From positions 434,001-498,000 of the forward strand of contig JAIWZP010000019.1 of the NCBI GenBank assembly GCA_025201375.1: a stretch of DNA of 64,000 nucleotides, in the 5' to 3' direction. The notes beneath the pieces are model-generated. The model was not told the origin of the DNA, did no database searches, and worked only from the letters and a program-made list of their open reading frames with translations. A program made the position numbers and the translations under genes. Numbering within the stretch: the first letter of the stretch is position 1; every line of letters starts with the position of its first letter. The DNA is from Gongronella butleri. Taxonomy: Eukaryota > Mucoromycota > Mucoromycetes > Mucorales > Cunninghamellaceae. Positions 1 to 11,186 of this stretch are shown piece after piece.

Positions 1-751
1 TATGGCCAAGTGGGGCATTGGTTGATTGCAAGCAAATGAGATTTTTTTATTTTTTTCTCAGGCTTGCACATGCCCAGATCCTGGTCAATGCAATCTCTGA
101 TCATACTGTACGTACATAGCAAATGAGGCATCTTAGCAAGGGTGCGTATGATACAAGAGAGCAAATGAGGGAAATGATGCGCTATCCTTTCATGTATGGT
201 AAAATCGCGATTAAAAACATAAAGACCTGGCGACAGCAGCCATTGTGTGAGCGGGGCTTGATTAGCCGGACTAGGTACAGTAAGTGCCTGGCCATCTGGA
301 TTTGAATCCAGGGATGCGGCATTGAGAATGCACGTCGCGATTTGCTGCATCGCGTTTGCTTTACTTCTTTTTTTTCACAACTTGTGAAATACAAGTCCAG
401 ACACGACCAGCGAGTCTGACTTTATAGGGTAATCGCACATTATTCTCTTTTACATGGACGTGTCCATTGTGATTTTTACTTATGATAATGAGATCACGCT
501 CTGCAAGCAGCAAATACAACAGAGCTGGAGATGCACGCACGCGCATACAGTAGGACCAAGTCAAAAAATGGAATAATGAATCTCTTTGGTACTGTATGTT
601 CCCTTTCAAAGAATAATGAGATGATGGTAAAATACCCGATGTTCTTGTTCGTGCGTACTAGTGATGATTCTACATTCAGAAAGTAGTACCGTATGTATGA
701 TACAAAAATAATAAAAGTAGCTAGTAGTGGCAGTAAAAAAAAATGAGTCTC

Positions 752-1802
752 CTAGTAGAGAAAATTGGCGGATTTCTCTATCGCCACACACGCTTGCATG
801 GTATAGGAGAGCAAGAGACGAGTGTGCATAGATTGATCTTTGAGGTTACCCGATGTGTCCTCCATGTCGCCGGTCATGCCAAGATAATAAGCCGCCTTGG
901 TGGGTGTATTGAAGACGTCATTGGCGTGCAAAGCATCATGATCTTCGTTAGCCGCGGCCGCGTTCATAGGGCGATTGTCCAAACCATGATTGGAGTGTTG
1001 CTTGGGACGTGCATTGGGGCAATGGCGGTAGTGGTTGCGACGATTAAAGGTGCGTGGGGTCGTCAGGAAACGGCACCACCATGCATTTAAAGCAATAATG
1101 ATTCTGGCGAGGGACTGGAGGAGGATGCTGCTGATCGCTATACAGTATACAGTATCATCAAAGTGTGCCTGGAGCGCAGCGATGTGGCCTTGCTGGCCAT
1201 TGTTGTAAGCCTGGCGAGGCTTCTGTGCGCCCTCGGCGTATCGTTGGTCTTGACGCGTGGGGATGGATGTCGCCATTGTTGGCGCTACCTTGCTTGTTGC
1301 TGCTGACGGCCTTGTTGCGGGTACGGGCCCGTGTACCGGTGTCAGGAATGTGCTTTTTTTTTGTGTGCCCCTTTTTCCTTTTCCTTTTTTTTCTTCCCTA
1401 TTTTTGCCCTTTTCTTGCTTTTCGCAGCCCCTATCCTTTCTTTCTTTATCCTTTTGCTTTTTTTTTCTTTTTTTCTTTTTACTTTGCACGTTTTAAACCA
1501 CTGTCTGCCAGTGGTAACTCCACATATCCATATCCCTAATAGGCACTAACACACATTAAAGGTTTTTATCCTGCTTTATTTCTTTTTTTACGCGTTTGTC
1601 GCGTTTGCTTGGTGCTTGGTGCCGCAATTGCTCTTTTTTTGTCTCTCACTTCACCTAAGGATTGCCCAGACCCAACACCGGCACCGTATGACCTGCCACG
1701 ATGGCTACGACCTCTACGATTGCGGTCATTGTTGGAGTGCGTGGTTGTTGTTGGCGGCGGTGGTGTTGCCTCCTCTGTACCATAAGAGGGGGGACCTCCA
1801 TA
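752..1802 (-). pseudogene. Possible decayed Q/N/R-rich RNA-binding-type protein gene
   Basis: Read on the minus strand, 1802 down to about 1655 encodes Y/G/P/T-rich sequence followed by RNRRGRSHRGRSYGAG, which looks like an RGG/RS-type tail. The matching upstream stretch (GYSQMYGNNN, about 1832-1805) is in a different frame, with a stop just before the join. Further down, QDQRYAEGAQKPRQAYNN (about 1240-1185) and an N/H-rich frame (about 1060-755) also look protein-like but are interrupted. No splice set joins the pieces into one frame. I therefore call it a relic rather than a gene. It could instead be an exon set with unusual boundaries, or chance low-complexity coding. Confidence 0.25.
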
Positions 1803-2076
1803 TTGTTGTTACCGTACATTTGGCTGTAGCCAAATGTACCCCTCAAAGCCTGGTTTTAAGCAGGGACAAAATTGTATTGATGCACATCCTGTTTTTGAGT
1901 CATTGTCTTAACCAATGGAATGTCCCAGAGCGTCCAAAATTTTTATGGGTTCAATGTGAAATTACCTAAGGAACAACATTTATCAAAGTCTGATCATTTT
2001 TTCTTCTTTCAATCGGTGCAGGTGATTCCATTTATAAAAAAAAGACAAACATCAATACAATTTTGTCCGTCAGTGT

Positions 2077-2850
2077 AATGGGATGACTTGCAACGCGCTA
2101 GCTTGGGTTTGAACTTTTTGCATCGGTCATTTCACCAGCTGGATGCAGCCCACTCAGCGCACAAAAGTGTACAGTACTACAAAATAAGAAAATAAAAAAA
2201 TACGTACAGTACAAAAAAAATTCCATGTAATCCACGCAGACCTTAAATTGGAAGTATCAACCCTTGAATTTTTGCAAAAAAAGTCTTACCCAAAGTAGGC
2301 ACTTTTCTCAATCGATCGCCGTTCATGCGTCACTCTTTGGGCTTTTTTTTTTACGTTGGGGCGACTTGCCATTTTGTCAGCCAATAGCAAATTGTCGGAT
2401 TTACCTGTTTGGGATGCATTGATCACTCGGAGTTCGAAATTTCCCAAATTTGGTGTTTTCTGAGATTGAAAAGTGTGACCCCTGGGAGACCCCTGAATTT
2501 TTCAAAGGTGGTCGTAGCGCTTTGGGGGTTTAAGCTTTTTTGTTGCAAATTTTTTTGCGCTGAAGGCGATGCGGCTATATTTGAGAGGGGTTGGCCATGC
2601 AGTTGGCTAGATGAATGCAAAATAGTACAAATAGGAGTGTTTGGTATTTTCGAGTCCAAAAATTAGGCGGGTCCGTCTTGAATAACACTACTGGGCTGTA
2701 GTTTACGCCGTGATGCAGGTTTCATTGGCGGGCAACAAGTAGGCTGTAAAAATATTTCTGGAGGCACAGCAAGCGAACAAAGTCTGAAAGTCACGCTTTT
2801 TGGTGATTAAAAGCATAAAAGGTAAACGTGTACATTTTTATGAAGTGTAT
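2077..2850 (+). repeat. Dispersed repeat family A, copy 1
   Basis: About 775 bp recognisably repeated at 24505-25275 and, in part, at 32010-32310. Shared landmarks in the same order are a block ending in GTACAGTAC-type motifs, the phrase CGCCGTTCATGCGTCACTC, the phrase GTCGTAGCGCTTTG, and an end rich in GGCACAGCA. All three copies can be read as VVVAL-GFKLF-CKF-AE-DA-IFER on the plus strand. I see no transposase, terminal repeat or target-site duplication. Confidence 0.7.
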
Positions 2851-3168
2851 TGCGAATTGCAATGCCTCAGTCATTTAAATGAGAGCACGCGTTACGTTCA
2901 GTCCGATTGTCTAAAAAAAACAATGAAACCATCCGGGTCAAACAGCGCGATTGCTTGTAATATCCTTTGTCAAAGGGCAAAAATACATGTTCTCGGGCCA
3001 GACTACAGTGACCGTTCTGTGAAGGGTGAAGCTATGCAACGATTTTACGACGCGCTCGGCACGTGATGTTGCAGGAAAACGAGTAGCGGAGGACCATTTT
3101 ATTTTCGGTGTTCGGCTGTAAACCCCTTTTTCTTTCCTCCGTTCTTTTTTTTTTTTTGTCTTATTGCC

Positions 3169-4221
3169 ATGTGCCAACACCGCGATTCTGACACTGCAAC
3201 GCACGCCAATGTCAGTTCACCTGCTGGAGACGATCCTCTGACGCAAGCACTGCATGGACAACTGCTAGACGACTCGTTTGACACAGCACTGTACGCAACG
3301 CTTTGCGATGGACACTGCCATCCCCACGACGACCGTGATCAACTCGACGCGATTGGAGTGCTACAGACAGGACGCGTGACGCTTATGGGTGTGCGTCAGG
3401 ACGACTGGCCGGTCGTCGAGAAGTTGCATACGACGAACCCGCAAAAGTGCGTGCCGTGCTTTGGCATTCACCCGTGGTTCGTATACAGACTGCAGCTTCC
3501 CGATTGCGAAGCAGAGGATGGCAAGCAGCATTACGAGCACGTGCTGACAAGCCGCGACGATGACGAGAAATGCCACTTGATAACACAATTGAAGCCACCT
3601 ATTCCCTTTTCCTCATGGTACACGGAGCTGCGCGCTATTCTCGAGCGGCACCCGCACGCGCTACTAGGCGAGGTGGGATTGGACCGCGCTGCGCGTCTTT
3701 TGCCCGGCGGCGCCATCGAATGGCACGGTGTCGCGCCAACACAGGTGTCATGCACCATTGAGCACCAGTATTCCGTGCTTCAGCAACAATTGCTGCTGGC
3801 CATCGAGCTGGATCGCGCTGTCAGCGTGCACTGCGTACAAAGCCAGGGCCACATCCTGCAGCTGCTGTCGTGGGTAAAGCAACACCGTCCTCCACAGCCA
3901 TTACGCGTATGCATCCACTCGTTTGGCGGAAAACCTCAGACAATTCAACAATGGCTCCACGTCAAGAGCTGCACTGTGTACATTTCGTTCTCCATGGCCA
4001 TCAATGCGCGCTTGGGCTGGCCAAAGTTGTGCCAGCTCATCCAGGCCGTCCCAGACGATCGTTTGCTCATCGAATCTGACGTCAACTCGCCCGAGGGCCT
4101 CGACAAAGCCGTGGCACACATGGCCATACTTGTTGCAAGGGCAAAGGAATGGACAGTCGAAAGGGCGGTCACGCAGACAAATGCAAATTGGCACGCGTTT
4201 ACTCAATGGCAAGAAAATTGA
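3169..4221 (+). CDS. scn1: TatD-family metal-dependent hydrolase, Cut9-interacting Scn1-like
   Basis: Single-exon gene of 350 residues, the usual size for fungal Scn1-type TatD proteins. The metal-site series of the TatD/amidohydrolase TIM barrel is present in order: an HxH pair in CDGHCHPHD (about residues 47-55), GIHPWF, the Glu of LLGEVGLD, the His of SVHCVQ, the His of IHSFGG, and the Asp of LLIESDVN near the C-terminus. TatD proteins are Mg-dependent deoxyribonucleases or phosphoesterases. The fission yeast relative was named for binding the anaphase-promoting-complex subunit Cut9. The ATG follows a long T-run, typical of promoters in this window. The roughly 40-residue N-terminal extension is low-conservation sequence. 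The family call is firm; the cellular role is inferred. Confidence 0.9.
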   Translation: MCQHRDSDTATHANVSSPAGDDPLTQALHGQLLDDSFDTALYATLCDGHCHPHDDRDQLDAIGVLQTGRVTLMGVRQDDWPVVEKLHTTNPQKCVPCFGIHPWFVYRLQLPDCEAEDGKQHYEHVLTSRDDDEKCHLITQLKPPIPFSSWYTELRAILERHPHALLGEVGLDRAARLLPGGAIEWHGVAPTQVSCTIEHQYSVLQQQLLLAIELDRAVSVHCVQSQGHILQLLSWVKQHRPPQPLRVCIHSFGGKPQTIQQWLHVKSCTVYISFSMAINARLGWPKLCQLIQAVPDDRLLIESDVNSPEGLDKAVAHMAILVARAKEWTVERAVTQTNANWHAFTQWQEN

Positions 4222-4344
4222 TAAAAATGGGAAACTTTGAATAGACTTTATACACACACAAGCAAAGCATGGATACAAATTAAAATGTGAAGAATAAAAA
4301 AAAAAGAAAAAGAAAAAATTGGGTTTTCAGGTAGAGCAAAACCA

Positions 4345-6148
4345 TCATTGAGCATGAACGCTGGGAGCAAACCCTACAAAAAAAAAAAAAAAAAAAAAAA
4401 ATAAAATAAAAGGCGGAAATGAGTTTTTTTTTTTTTTTGTTCCTTTTTTTACGCGCATCGTGAATCTTACCAATACGCTGCTTGTCATTGTCGTAGACAG
4501 AGACGTAATGTTCTAGGAATTTCTGGCCCAAGACAAAGTTAAAATCGCCAATGTTCTCAACAGAGATGTAGAGAGGGCAGTCGCCGTCGCTGACTTTCCA
4601 ATACGTGGCTTGCCATTCGGGCACCGTGTATTGTCTAGGCTTCAGGGGGAACTCCGCGTCACCAACGAGGAATGTAAAGGTTGGCAGCTCATCAACACTC
4701 TTGCATTTGGTCACAAGCAGCTTGTTCTCGTCAAGTCGCACGCCACGAATGGACTCGATCGCGCGCTTGCTGAATTCAGGCGTCACAATGATCATGGTGG
4801 TACCTGCGTGAGGAAAAAAAAAAGTAATCAGTTTGATGTCACCTCGTTTGACAGAAACGTTACCAGTGTCGACAATGCCAGCACCAGTCTTGAGGTATTT
4901 CTTGTCACCAATCTTGAAGCCCTTGGCTACCACACCCCAATAATACTGATAAAAAACAGAGAAAGAAAGAAAAATGAGCATTTGCAAATCGCCAAGGTGT
5001 GCACGGCGCATGCGTACCGCGAAAATGCCCTCTTGGTGGCGTGGGACCCATTTCAATTCACCGGTATAGGTAGAGCGAGCCGGCAACGAGCCAATGGTGA
5101 GCTGGCCATTGTTGGATTCCATGTCCTCAGGATTATCAATACCGTCAAAATACACGCTAAAGATGTTGCTTGATAGCTTTTTGTTTGACACAAGCATTTC
5201 CAATGGCGTCTTCCAAAGCTGTTTTTCTGATACGAATAAAAACATGAGCAATGGAATTGTGCACAATCGCGCACGGCTTACTCTTATTGAACATGCGCGT
5301 GCTCTGGCTGGGACCAATGCCAAAGATGCCATTGACGCCGCCCGTCAGCAAATCCTTGGACACTTCCTCGGCAACACCAAGATGTTGATTTTCGACCTTG
5401 AGATCACCAATGTATAGGGTATCGGTGCCAGCCAAGCCATCGCAATAGCCTGAACCATAGCTGACCTTTAGATGGTTGCGCTTGTCCAATTCAAATGACG
5501 TGGATTCTTCTGTATCAAACAGTCGTGTGCTTTTTTCCATGTGACAGGTTTCCTCTGTGCATTTGGTACCCGGCACCCACACGACAGGGGAGCCGGAGTC
5601 GAGCACCAAGTTAAAATTTTGGTGCTCACCATCCGAATTGGTGCCACTATGATAGAAACAGAGTGAATGCATTAGTTTTTGCTTCATTTTTGGATGCGCT
5701 GCGGCCGGATTGCTTACACGCCAACCTCAATTAGGTACTATCATCAGTAGAAAAAGGAGAAATGAGGCGTGTTGTCTAGGAATTCTTGTTTTCTTCATGA
5801 TCGTCTCTCCTTTTGATTGTCATCTTCTTGATTACCACCCCTCTTTTCATTGTTCCCGCGCTCCTCCTCCCATCACGCTCCCTCCGAGATGCTGAGCCTT
5901 ACACTCCAGATGAAATTGCGTGCGCCAAATGTGAGTGTTGAATCTGTCGCTTCTTGTGGATCATCCTCGGAGAGCAGATTTGTTGCAAGGCTGTTGAGAC
6001 GCGACGCGCGTCGTGTGGCAAAAGCGGAGATCTGCTCAACACCTGGGCTTGTGCGCTTGATTCGTACAACGTGAGGCGCGTCCTGAGCGGTGACTAGCAT
6101 TGCCAGCAAGCTGGCACATAGTGGGATGGTGAGAATGCGATGAATCAT
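4345..6148 (-). CDS. Secreted pepsin-like aspartic protease (family A1)
   Basis: Seven exons: 6148-5903, 5737-5718, 5646-5282, 5226-5018, 4945-4864, 4803-4471, 4373-4345; 427 residues. A signal peptide of about 22 residues ends near VTAQ, followed by a basic propeptide. The catalytic motifs are DSGS (Asp near 105) and DTGTT (Asp near 306), with YGSG of the flap between them. C-terminal FAPSVHAQ is reached only through the last 29-nt exon. A 20-nt microexon encodes the strand before the first active site (YLIEVGV). Such enzymes are secreted or vacuolar endopeptidases; nothing here decides which, and no GPI signal is seen. The start is the ATG beginning the hydrophobic leader; an upstream in-frame ATG at 6268 would bury it. 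Confidence 0.9.
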
Positions 6149-6764
6149 TGTCAATTGACTAGTGAGCAGATGGAGAATCGTGGAGGAGAGGAAGGTGGGG
6201 TGCTGGAGAGGGGAAGAATTAATGAGGTGAAGAGCAGAAAAGAGAGAAAGATTTAAAAAAGACGACAATCTCTAATGGACATTCTCGTTTTTTACAAGAT
6301 TTGCAGTACGAGTTGCCTTGTCATCGTAACAAAAGGAGACATCAACGCACTCTATGCGTGTTGTAGGGAGGCGACGCAGGCTTGCTTTTGCGCTTTCCCC
6401 TCATAGTAAGATGATGTGCATCTTTTGCATAGATGACAGACCTTTTGGATTGAACTTGGGTTCCTGGGAAGGGGCAACTCCTATTTTTTTCTGCACAAGA
6501 TGCCGCGCTAGGCAGTACACGATCACACTTTACGGAGTGCATCCCCTTGGAACAGGAGAAACCTCCTTCAAAAGCGCAAGACGCGCCAATGGCTCCAAAA
6601 AAAAAAAAAGGGGGAGGATGATCAAGGAGAATAGAAAAAGGGGGATTCAATGGCTCTGCAAACGAAATGACCTATTTATTCATAAAAAAAAGGGGGGGGG
6701 CGCTTGAAAGCAAAAAAAGAAAAAAAAAAAAAAAGTCGACAACGTCGGCTTGTCGGAGCGTGCG
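6149..6764. other. Intergenic, no gene seen
   Basis: Spacer between the aspartic protease promoter and the 3' end of the JMJD6-like gene. It contains A-runs and a G-run (6597-6611, 6688-6700, 6719-6734). Open frames here have no family features and are low-complexity. I see no RNA gene. Confidence 0.6.
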
Positions 6765-8614
6765 CTACATGGATTTGGCATTTGTGGGTGGGCATGAAGC
6801 GCGTTTCCTTTTCCGCTTGCACTTTCTGCACATACAAGTGCCGTCGCTCAAATCGGACTCCGAGTCCGACGAGCTGACGACGTTGAGTTCGCGTGCCTCC
6901 AATTCAGAGAGGGGCGTGGACGAGGCCGACGACGAGGATGTGGAGCTGGAGCTGCTGCTACCGCTGCTGCTTGGTGGGATCTGAGGGACGGTCTGCAGGG
7001 CTTTCAATTTAGCTGCAATCTTTGCATAGTCGCTGGCGGGATATTTTGTGGCGAGCTTCTGCATCTGGCGATAAAATTTGGCGCCCAGCTTGGGGCGCGA
7101 ATGACGCGTATGCAAATAAACGTATTCCACATTTGTTGGCGAGCAGAAATTCTGCGTGATGGCAATCGTCATGTCTAGAAAAGGCAAGCAACGAGGAGGG
7201 GCAACGGCAAAACAAAATCAAAAAAGGGAGGGGGGGAAGATCAGAATCTCCTTACTTTTTTTTTTTTTTTGCCATGATCTCTTTGTTCTCTCGCTTCCAT
7301 TGCTTCTCTCGCTTCTGTCTCTCTCTGTCTCTCTGTCTTGCACTCTTTTACCAAGATTCATGACCACATGTGCCCACCCGCCAGGAACAAAAATCGTTTC
7401 GCCAGGCCGCTGCAGGACCTGCACCATGCCCAATCGCTCGCCAAGCGTGCGCGCATCCGAGGGTACATCGCGTGTTTGCAGCTTGGGGAACACCTCGGCA
7501 AACCAGGACACACCTTCGCGGTCGTGCGGCTTCATGGGCGGATCAATGATGTGCTTGGGCGTGCCCGGTGGGAAAAGCGCCCACCGTTTGTGCCCCTGCA
7601 CAAGTGCATTCCACGCAGACGTGCCCAGTGGGTCGGTATGAATGCTAAAAAAAAATAATAATAAGAAATCGAGCATCTTTTCTTGCCACCAGGCGACCGT
7701 GTCGCAAGTTTTTTGTGTTTTTCTTACCCCGTGCCTGATCGCTCTTGGCCACACACGAGCCATCGATATGGCGGACGGCGCTGTTCGCCGGTCCATCGAA
7801 AGAGATCGTCACAAAAGTAATCCGGGACGCGGTAATCGCCAAGCAAAGAGGCGGGCGAGTGAGTGGAATCTGTGTTGCCGCGTTTGGCAGCGCGTTTGGC
7901 AGCCTGGTCGTCGATCCCATCCTCATCCAGCGACGATGATGCAGAGCGGTCTGTGGTGCGCTTGGATTTGCGCTTCTTGCGATCGCGATAAAAGCCGCTG
8001 TCAAAAATGTACATCGGCGAGTCATCATGTTTGGCGTCATTGTTGCAATAATGCATGAAATGTTTCATCTTCATGTACACATTATCACCATTGTCGTCCT
8101 CGCCAACCTTGAATCGGTCCTTGCTGTATCGTGCCAGAAAATCCTAAACCAAAAAAAAAAAAAAAAACAAGGCACATGAGCCTCATTTTGTTCTTTTTTT
8201 CTCTTTTTTTTTTTTTGCTCCTTTTACCTTTTCATTCCACAGCCGATTTGCGGGCCAATCGTCCATGACGTGCGTGATGACCACGGGTATATTGGGCGCC
8301 TCGTACTGGTCGATGAAATCCTGCTTGCTCACCTGACGGCAATCAATGCGCGGCACTGTGTCGACGTAAGGATCAATCCAAAAGTCCTGTTCCGCATAGC
8401 GCCACTTGTTCCAAGCAAAGAGGTCGATCTCTGCAGGCAACAAAAAAAACTGTTAGATCTATCGTTTTCTTCATTTTTACTTGCTTTTACCTTCACGGAC
8501 TTTGGCTTTGGCTCGGTTGATCTTGCGCTGATAGCGGTGAGCCTTGGGCTCTTTATGCTTATTGCTTTCAAAGTCGTGCTTACGCTTCTTTGAGTCCACA
8601 ACCGAAGACACCAT
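6765..8614 (-). CDS. JMJD6: JmjC-domain 2-oxoglutarate/Fe(II) oxygenase, JMJD6 orthologue
   Basis: Five exons: 8614-8491, 8430-8228, 8143-7728, 7644-7352, 7174-6765; 481 residues. The order matches animal JMJD6: a Lys/Arg-rich nuclear N-terminus, a segment with VVITHVMDDWPA, DDSPMYIFDSGF, DDLFRWTGEQRRPPYRW, then the JmjC core. Iron ligands are visible as H250 and D252 in GIHTDPLGTSAWN and H340 in GGWAHVVMN. The tail has a long Ser run and a basic cluster, as in human JMJD6. The family hydroxylates lysines of splicing proteins such as U2AF65, and arginine demethylation is reported but debated. A nuclear role in RNA processing is inferred. The HxD motif spans the third exon junction, so unspliced frames miss it. 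Confidence 0.93.
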
Positions 8615-9239
8615 AAGCAAAGAGGGAGGAAAAAAAAAAAGAAAAGAAAAAGAAAAAGAAAGCCCGCAAAGCCGCTTTGACATTTTCCATGCCCCTTTCG
8701 TCGTCGCACGTCGAACGACCGACTGCTGCGCGTCGAAAAAATATTTAACTCCGCTCGAGTTGGCAATTCATTTTGCCGCCCTCCTGGTACAATTTCCATA
8801 TAAAAATGACTTTTTTCTTCTGTTCTAAAGACGAGATCATACAAAGCCATTCAAACATTTGCTCAATGATTTTGCAAACGCGCCATGTTTTGCTGTTGGT
8901 GATTTGACCATAATCAATCGGTTCAAACCACCAAAAAGATAAAAAAAAAAGCACCATAAACCCTGGTTACCGGCTAACTTGGGATGAACGCTCATAAAAT
9001 AGAAACCCAATTGCGCTCTCTTTGCTCTTTCATTGTTCTTCCAAGTATAAAACATGCTATGCTCAAAGTTTAAGATTTGCCGGAGTATCCTGTGTCATGA
9101 AAATTACCAAAACTGATATTTTGCGTAAATTTCCATGACACCAAGCAAACGAGGCATGTTAGCGCCACGAAATATATTGCAAAACGAATCGCTATACTCC
9201 AAGGGGAACGCAAGTTCCAACTCCCAAAAGTCAAAGGCG
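8615..9239. other. Intergenic spacer before family B element
   Basis: Promoter side of the JMJD6-like gene and AT-rich spacer. It holds a run of A/G-rich simple sequence (8629-8660) and no convincing gene. CTGGTTACCGG near 8962 recurs as CTGGGTTACCGG near 43342, close to another family B copy, and may mark an outer edge of the repeat. Confidence 0.5.
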
Positions 9240-10970
9240 CACCACAGGCAAATCAAAATTTGACCATCACAAGAGTCCAAAACAGAAATTGAAAATCAGG
9301 TCCCCAGAATCCTCTCAAACTTATGCACAAGATAATCTGCTTGGAAACCCCAACAAAAACACCAAAAAAGTGTGGCAATGATCAGGTGCTTGACGAGCAA
9401 TTCGTGATTTGAGTTTTTATTTCAACAGCGAATTGCGCAGGAAGACGCGTCCATAGATTCACACCAACGCGTCCACTAGCAAGAGAGACTCCAGATGCAT
9501 AAATTTGAAAGAAGCAGGCGCGTGTAACGCGATGCTTGACGCGGTTTATCACGCGTCGAAAATTATATATGGTTTTGACACCGTGTCAAAAGGTTAAAAA
9601 AGCACTTTTTTCAATGATCACCCATAGCCACGTAAGCAGCGAGTCCTGCTTTTTCTGATGGTGTGTGTTTTTCAAAGATACAGGCACTTTTCGTTGAGTT
9701 GCCCTTAAGTCGAAATTAAGACCACAAAAACATTTTACGTTGAATAGACCCTTGGTTTTTGTTTGATTTCCATCGGTAAACGAGATGTGTTTACCGTGCG
9801 ATTGAATGGCGTGGCAATCCAAGGAACTAAAATCAGCCTTTTTCAAATCCTCAGCCGACCCCCTTGGAAAATTCGTGGTTTTCGAGATTGGTGACTGCTT
9901 TGCACCCAACGATCGCAATGCCGCAAAGGTGGGCTCATTTGAAAGCCAAGAGCTGGAACAGCTGGTTTAAGCCATGAAAACTCTTGGTATGTTTTCATTT
10001 CATTGACTAACAGATAAAATACAATAGTAAACCCCCAATTGCAAAATTCTCGACAAGCAGCACTGATCGACGTTCCTTTTGTATTGAATGATTCTAGTAT
10101 TGCGATACAAAAGCCGCGCGTTATAGAGTAAAAAGAGAAATTAAGATAGTACTTGTCGAGAAAATTGGATTTAGACGTGCTACATTGTGTTTGGTCGTTT
10201 GTCGGTGAATTTACAATAATACAAGGAATCCAAACACTTTAAACCAGCTATTCCATCTCTTCTCATTCAAATGAGCGTACGCTTGCGGCACTGCGATCGT
10301 TGGATGCCGAGCATTCACCAAATCTCGAAAACCACGAATTTTCCAAGGGGGTCGGCTGAGGATTTGAAAAAGGCTGATTTTAGTTCCTTGGATTGCCACG
10401 CCATTCAATCGCACAGTAAACACATCTCGTTTACCGATGGAAATCAAACAAAAACCAAGGGTCTATTCAACGTAAAATGTTTTTGTGGTCTTAATTTCGA
10501 CTTAAGGGCAACTCAACGAAAAGTGCCTGTATCTTTGAAAAACACACACCATCAGAAAAAGCAGGACTCGCTGCTTACGTGGACATGGGTGATTATTGAA
10601 AAAAGTGGATTTTTTGGCATTCTTGATACGGTTTAACATTTATAGACAACTTTCGACGCGTGATAAACCGTGTCAAATGTCGGACGACACGCAGCCCCCG
10701 CCCTATCATACATGCACATGATGTGTCTCTTGCCAGTGGACGCGTCGGTGCGGATCTATGAACGCGTCTTCTTGTGCAATTCGCTATTGAAATTAAATCT
10801 TAAACCCGAATTGCTTGTCAACCACCTGGTCTTTGCCACTCTTTTTTGGCGTTTTTGATGGGTTTTCCATGCAGATTACCTGGTGTGTAAGCTGGAGAGG
10901 ATTCTGCGAACCTGATTTTCGATTTCTGCTCCAACGCCATGCTGCGACAAAATTTCGATTTGCGCATGGA
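9240..10970. repeat. Long inverted-repeat element, repeat family B (two divergent arms)
   Basis: Two arms of about 730 bp lie in opposite orientation, left 9968-9240 and right about 10243-10970, around a spacer of about 275 bp. The inner ends match closely (CCAGCTGTTCC against CCAGCTATTCC, then TTCAAATGAGC). The arms then share a stretch that reads as FPRGSAEDLKKADFSSLDCH in both, and further out ACGCGTC/GTGTCAAA motifs. The spacer carries a smaller inverted repeat (TTCTCGACAAG near 10040, CTTGTCGAGAA near 10152). Single related arms lie at 32690-33300, 43440-43960 and 50480-51260. The architecture resembles a foldback or long-TIR non-autonomous element. No transposase is present. Flanking duplications were not identified. 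Confidence 0.75.
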
Positions 10971-11186
10971 GTGTCTCAATGCTACGACTGACAGCTCACA
11001 AGGTGGTGGCAATGATGACGAGCAAAATAAAGTTTTACGCACAAATGCACTTTTTAACGGCCAATATCTTACCAAGAGCTCAATTAATCACCACATTACT
11101 TTCATTTACAAGTGAAATACACATTTGCCATACCTAAGCGCGTGATTTATTTATACGTGTTGGCAAATCAATTACAAAAAATAAGA

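Larger units (their letters stand above)
1..3168. other. Gene-poor left region
   Basis: No intact gene is visible upstream of the TatD-like gene. The stretch holds a decayed reading frame on the minus strand (about 750-1802), a family A repeat (about 2077-2850), and several copies of TACTGTA/TACAGTA (for example near 105, 1141, 1150, 2171 and 2206). Long T- and A-runs around 1357-1490 create artefactual open frames. Confidence 0.6.

Noticed and set aside
2800..3066. 88-residue plus-strand frame upstream of the TatD-like gene
   Set aside because: It begins inside the family A repeat and has no similarity to known proteins; no matching frame in the other copies.
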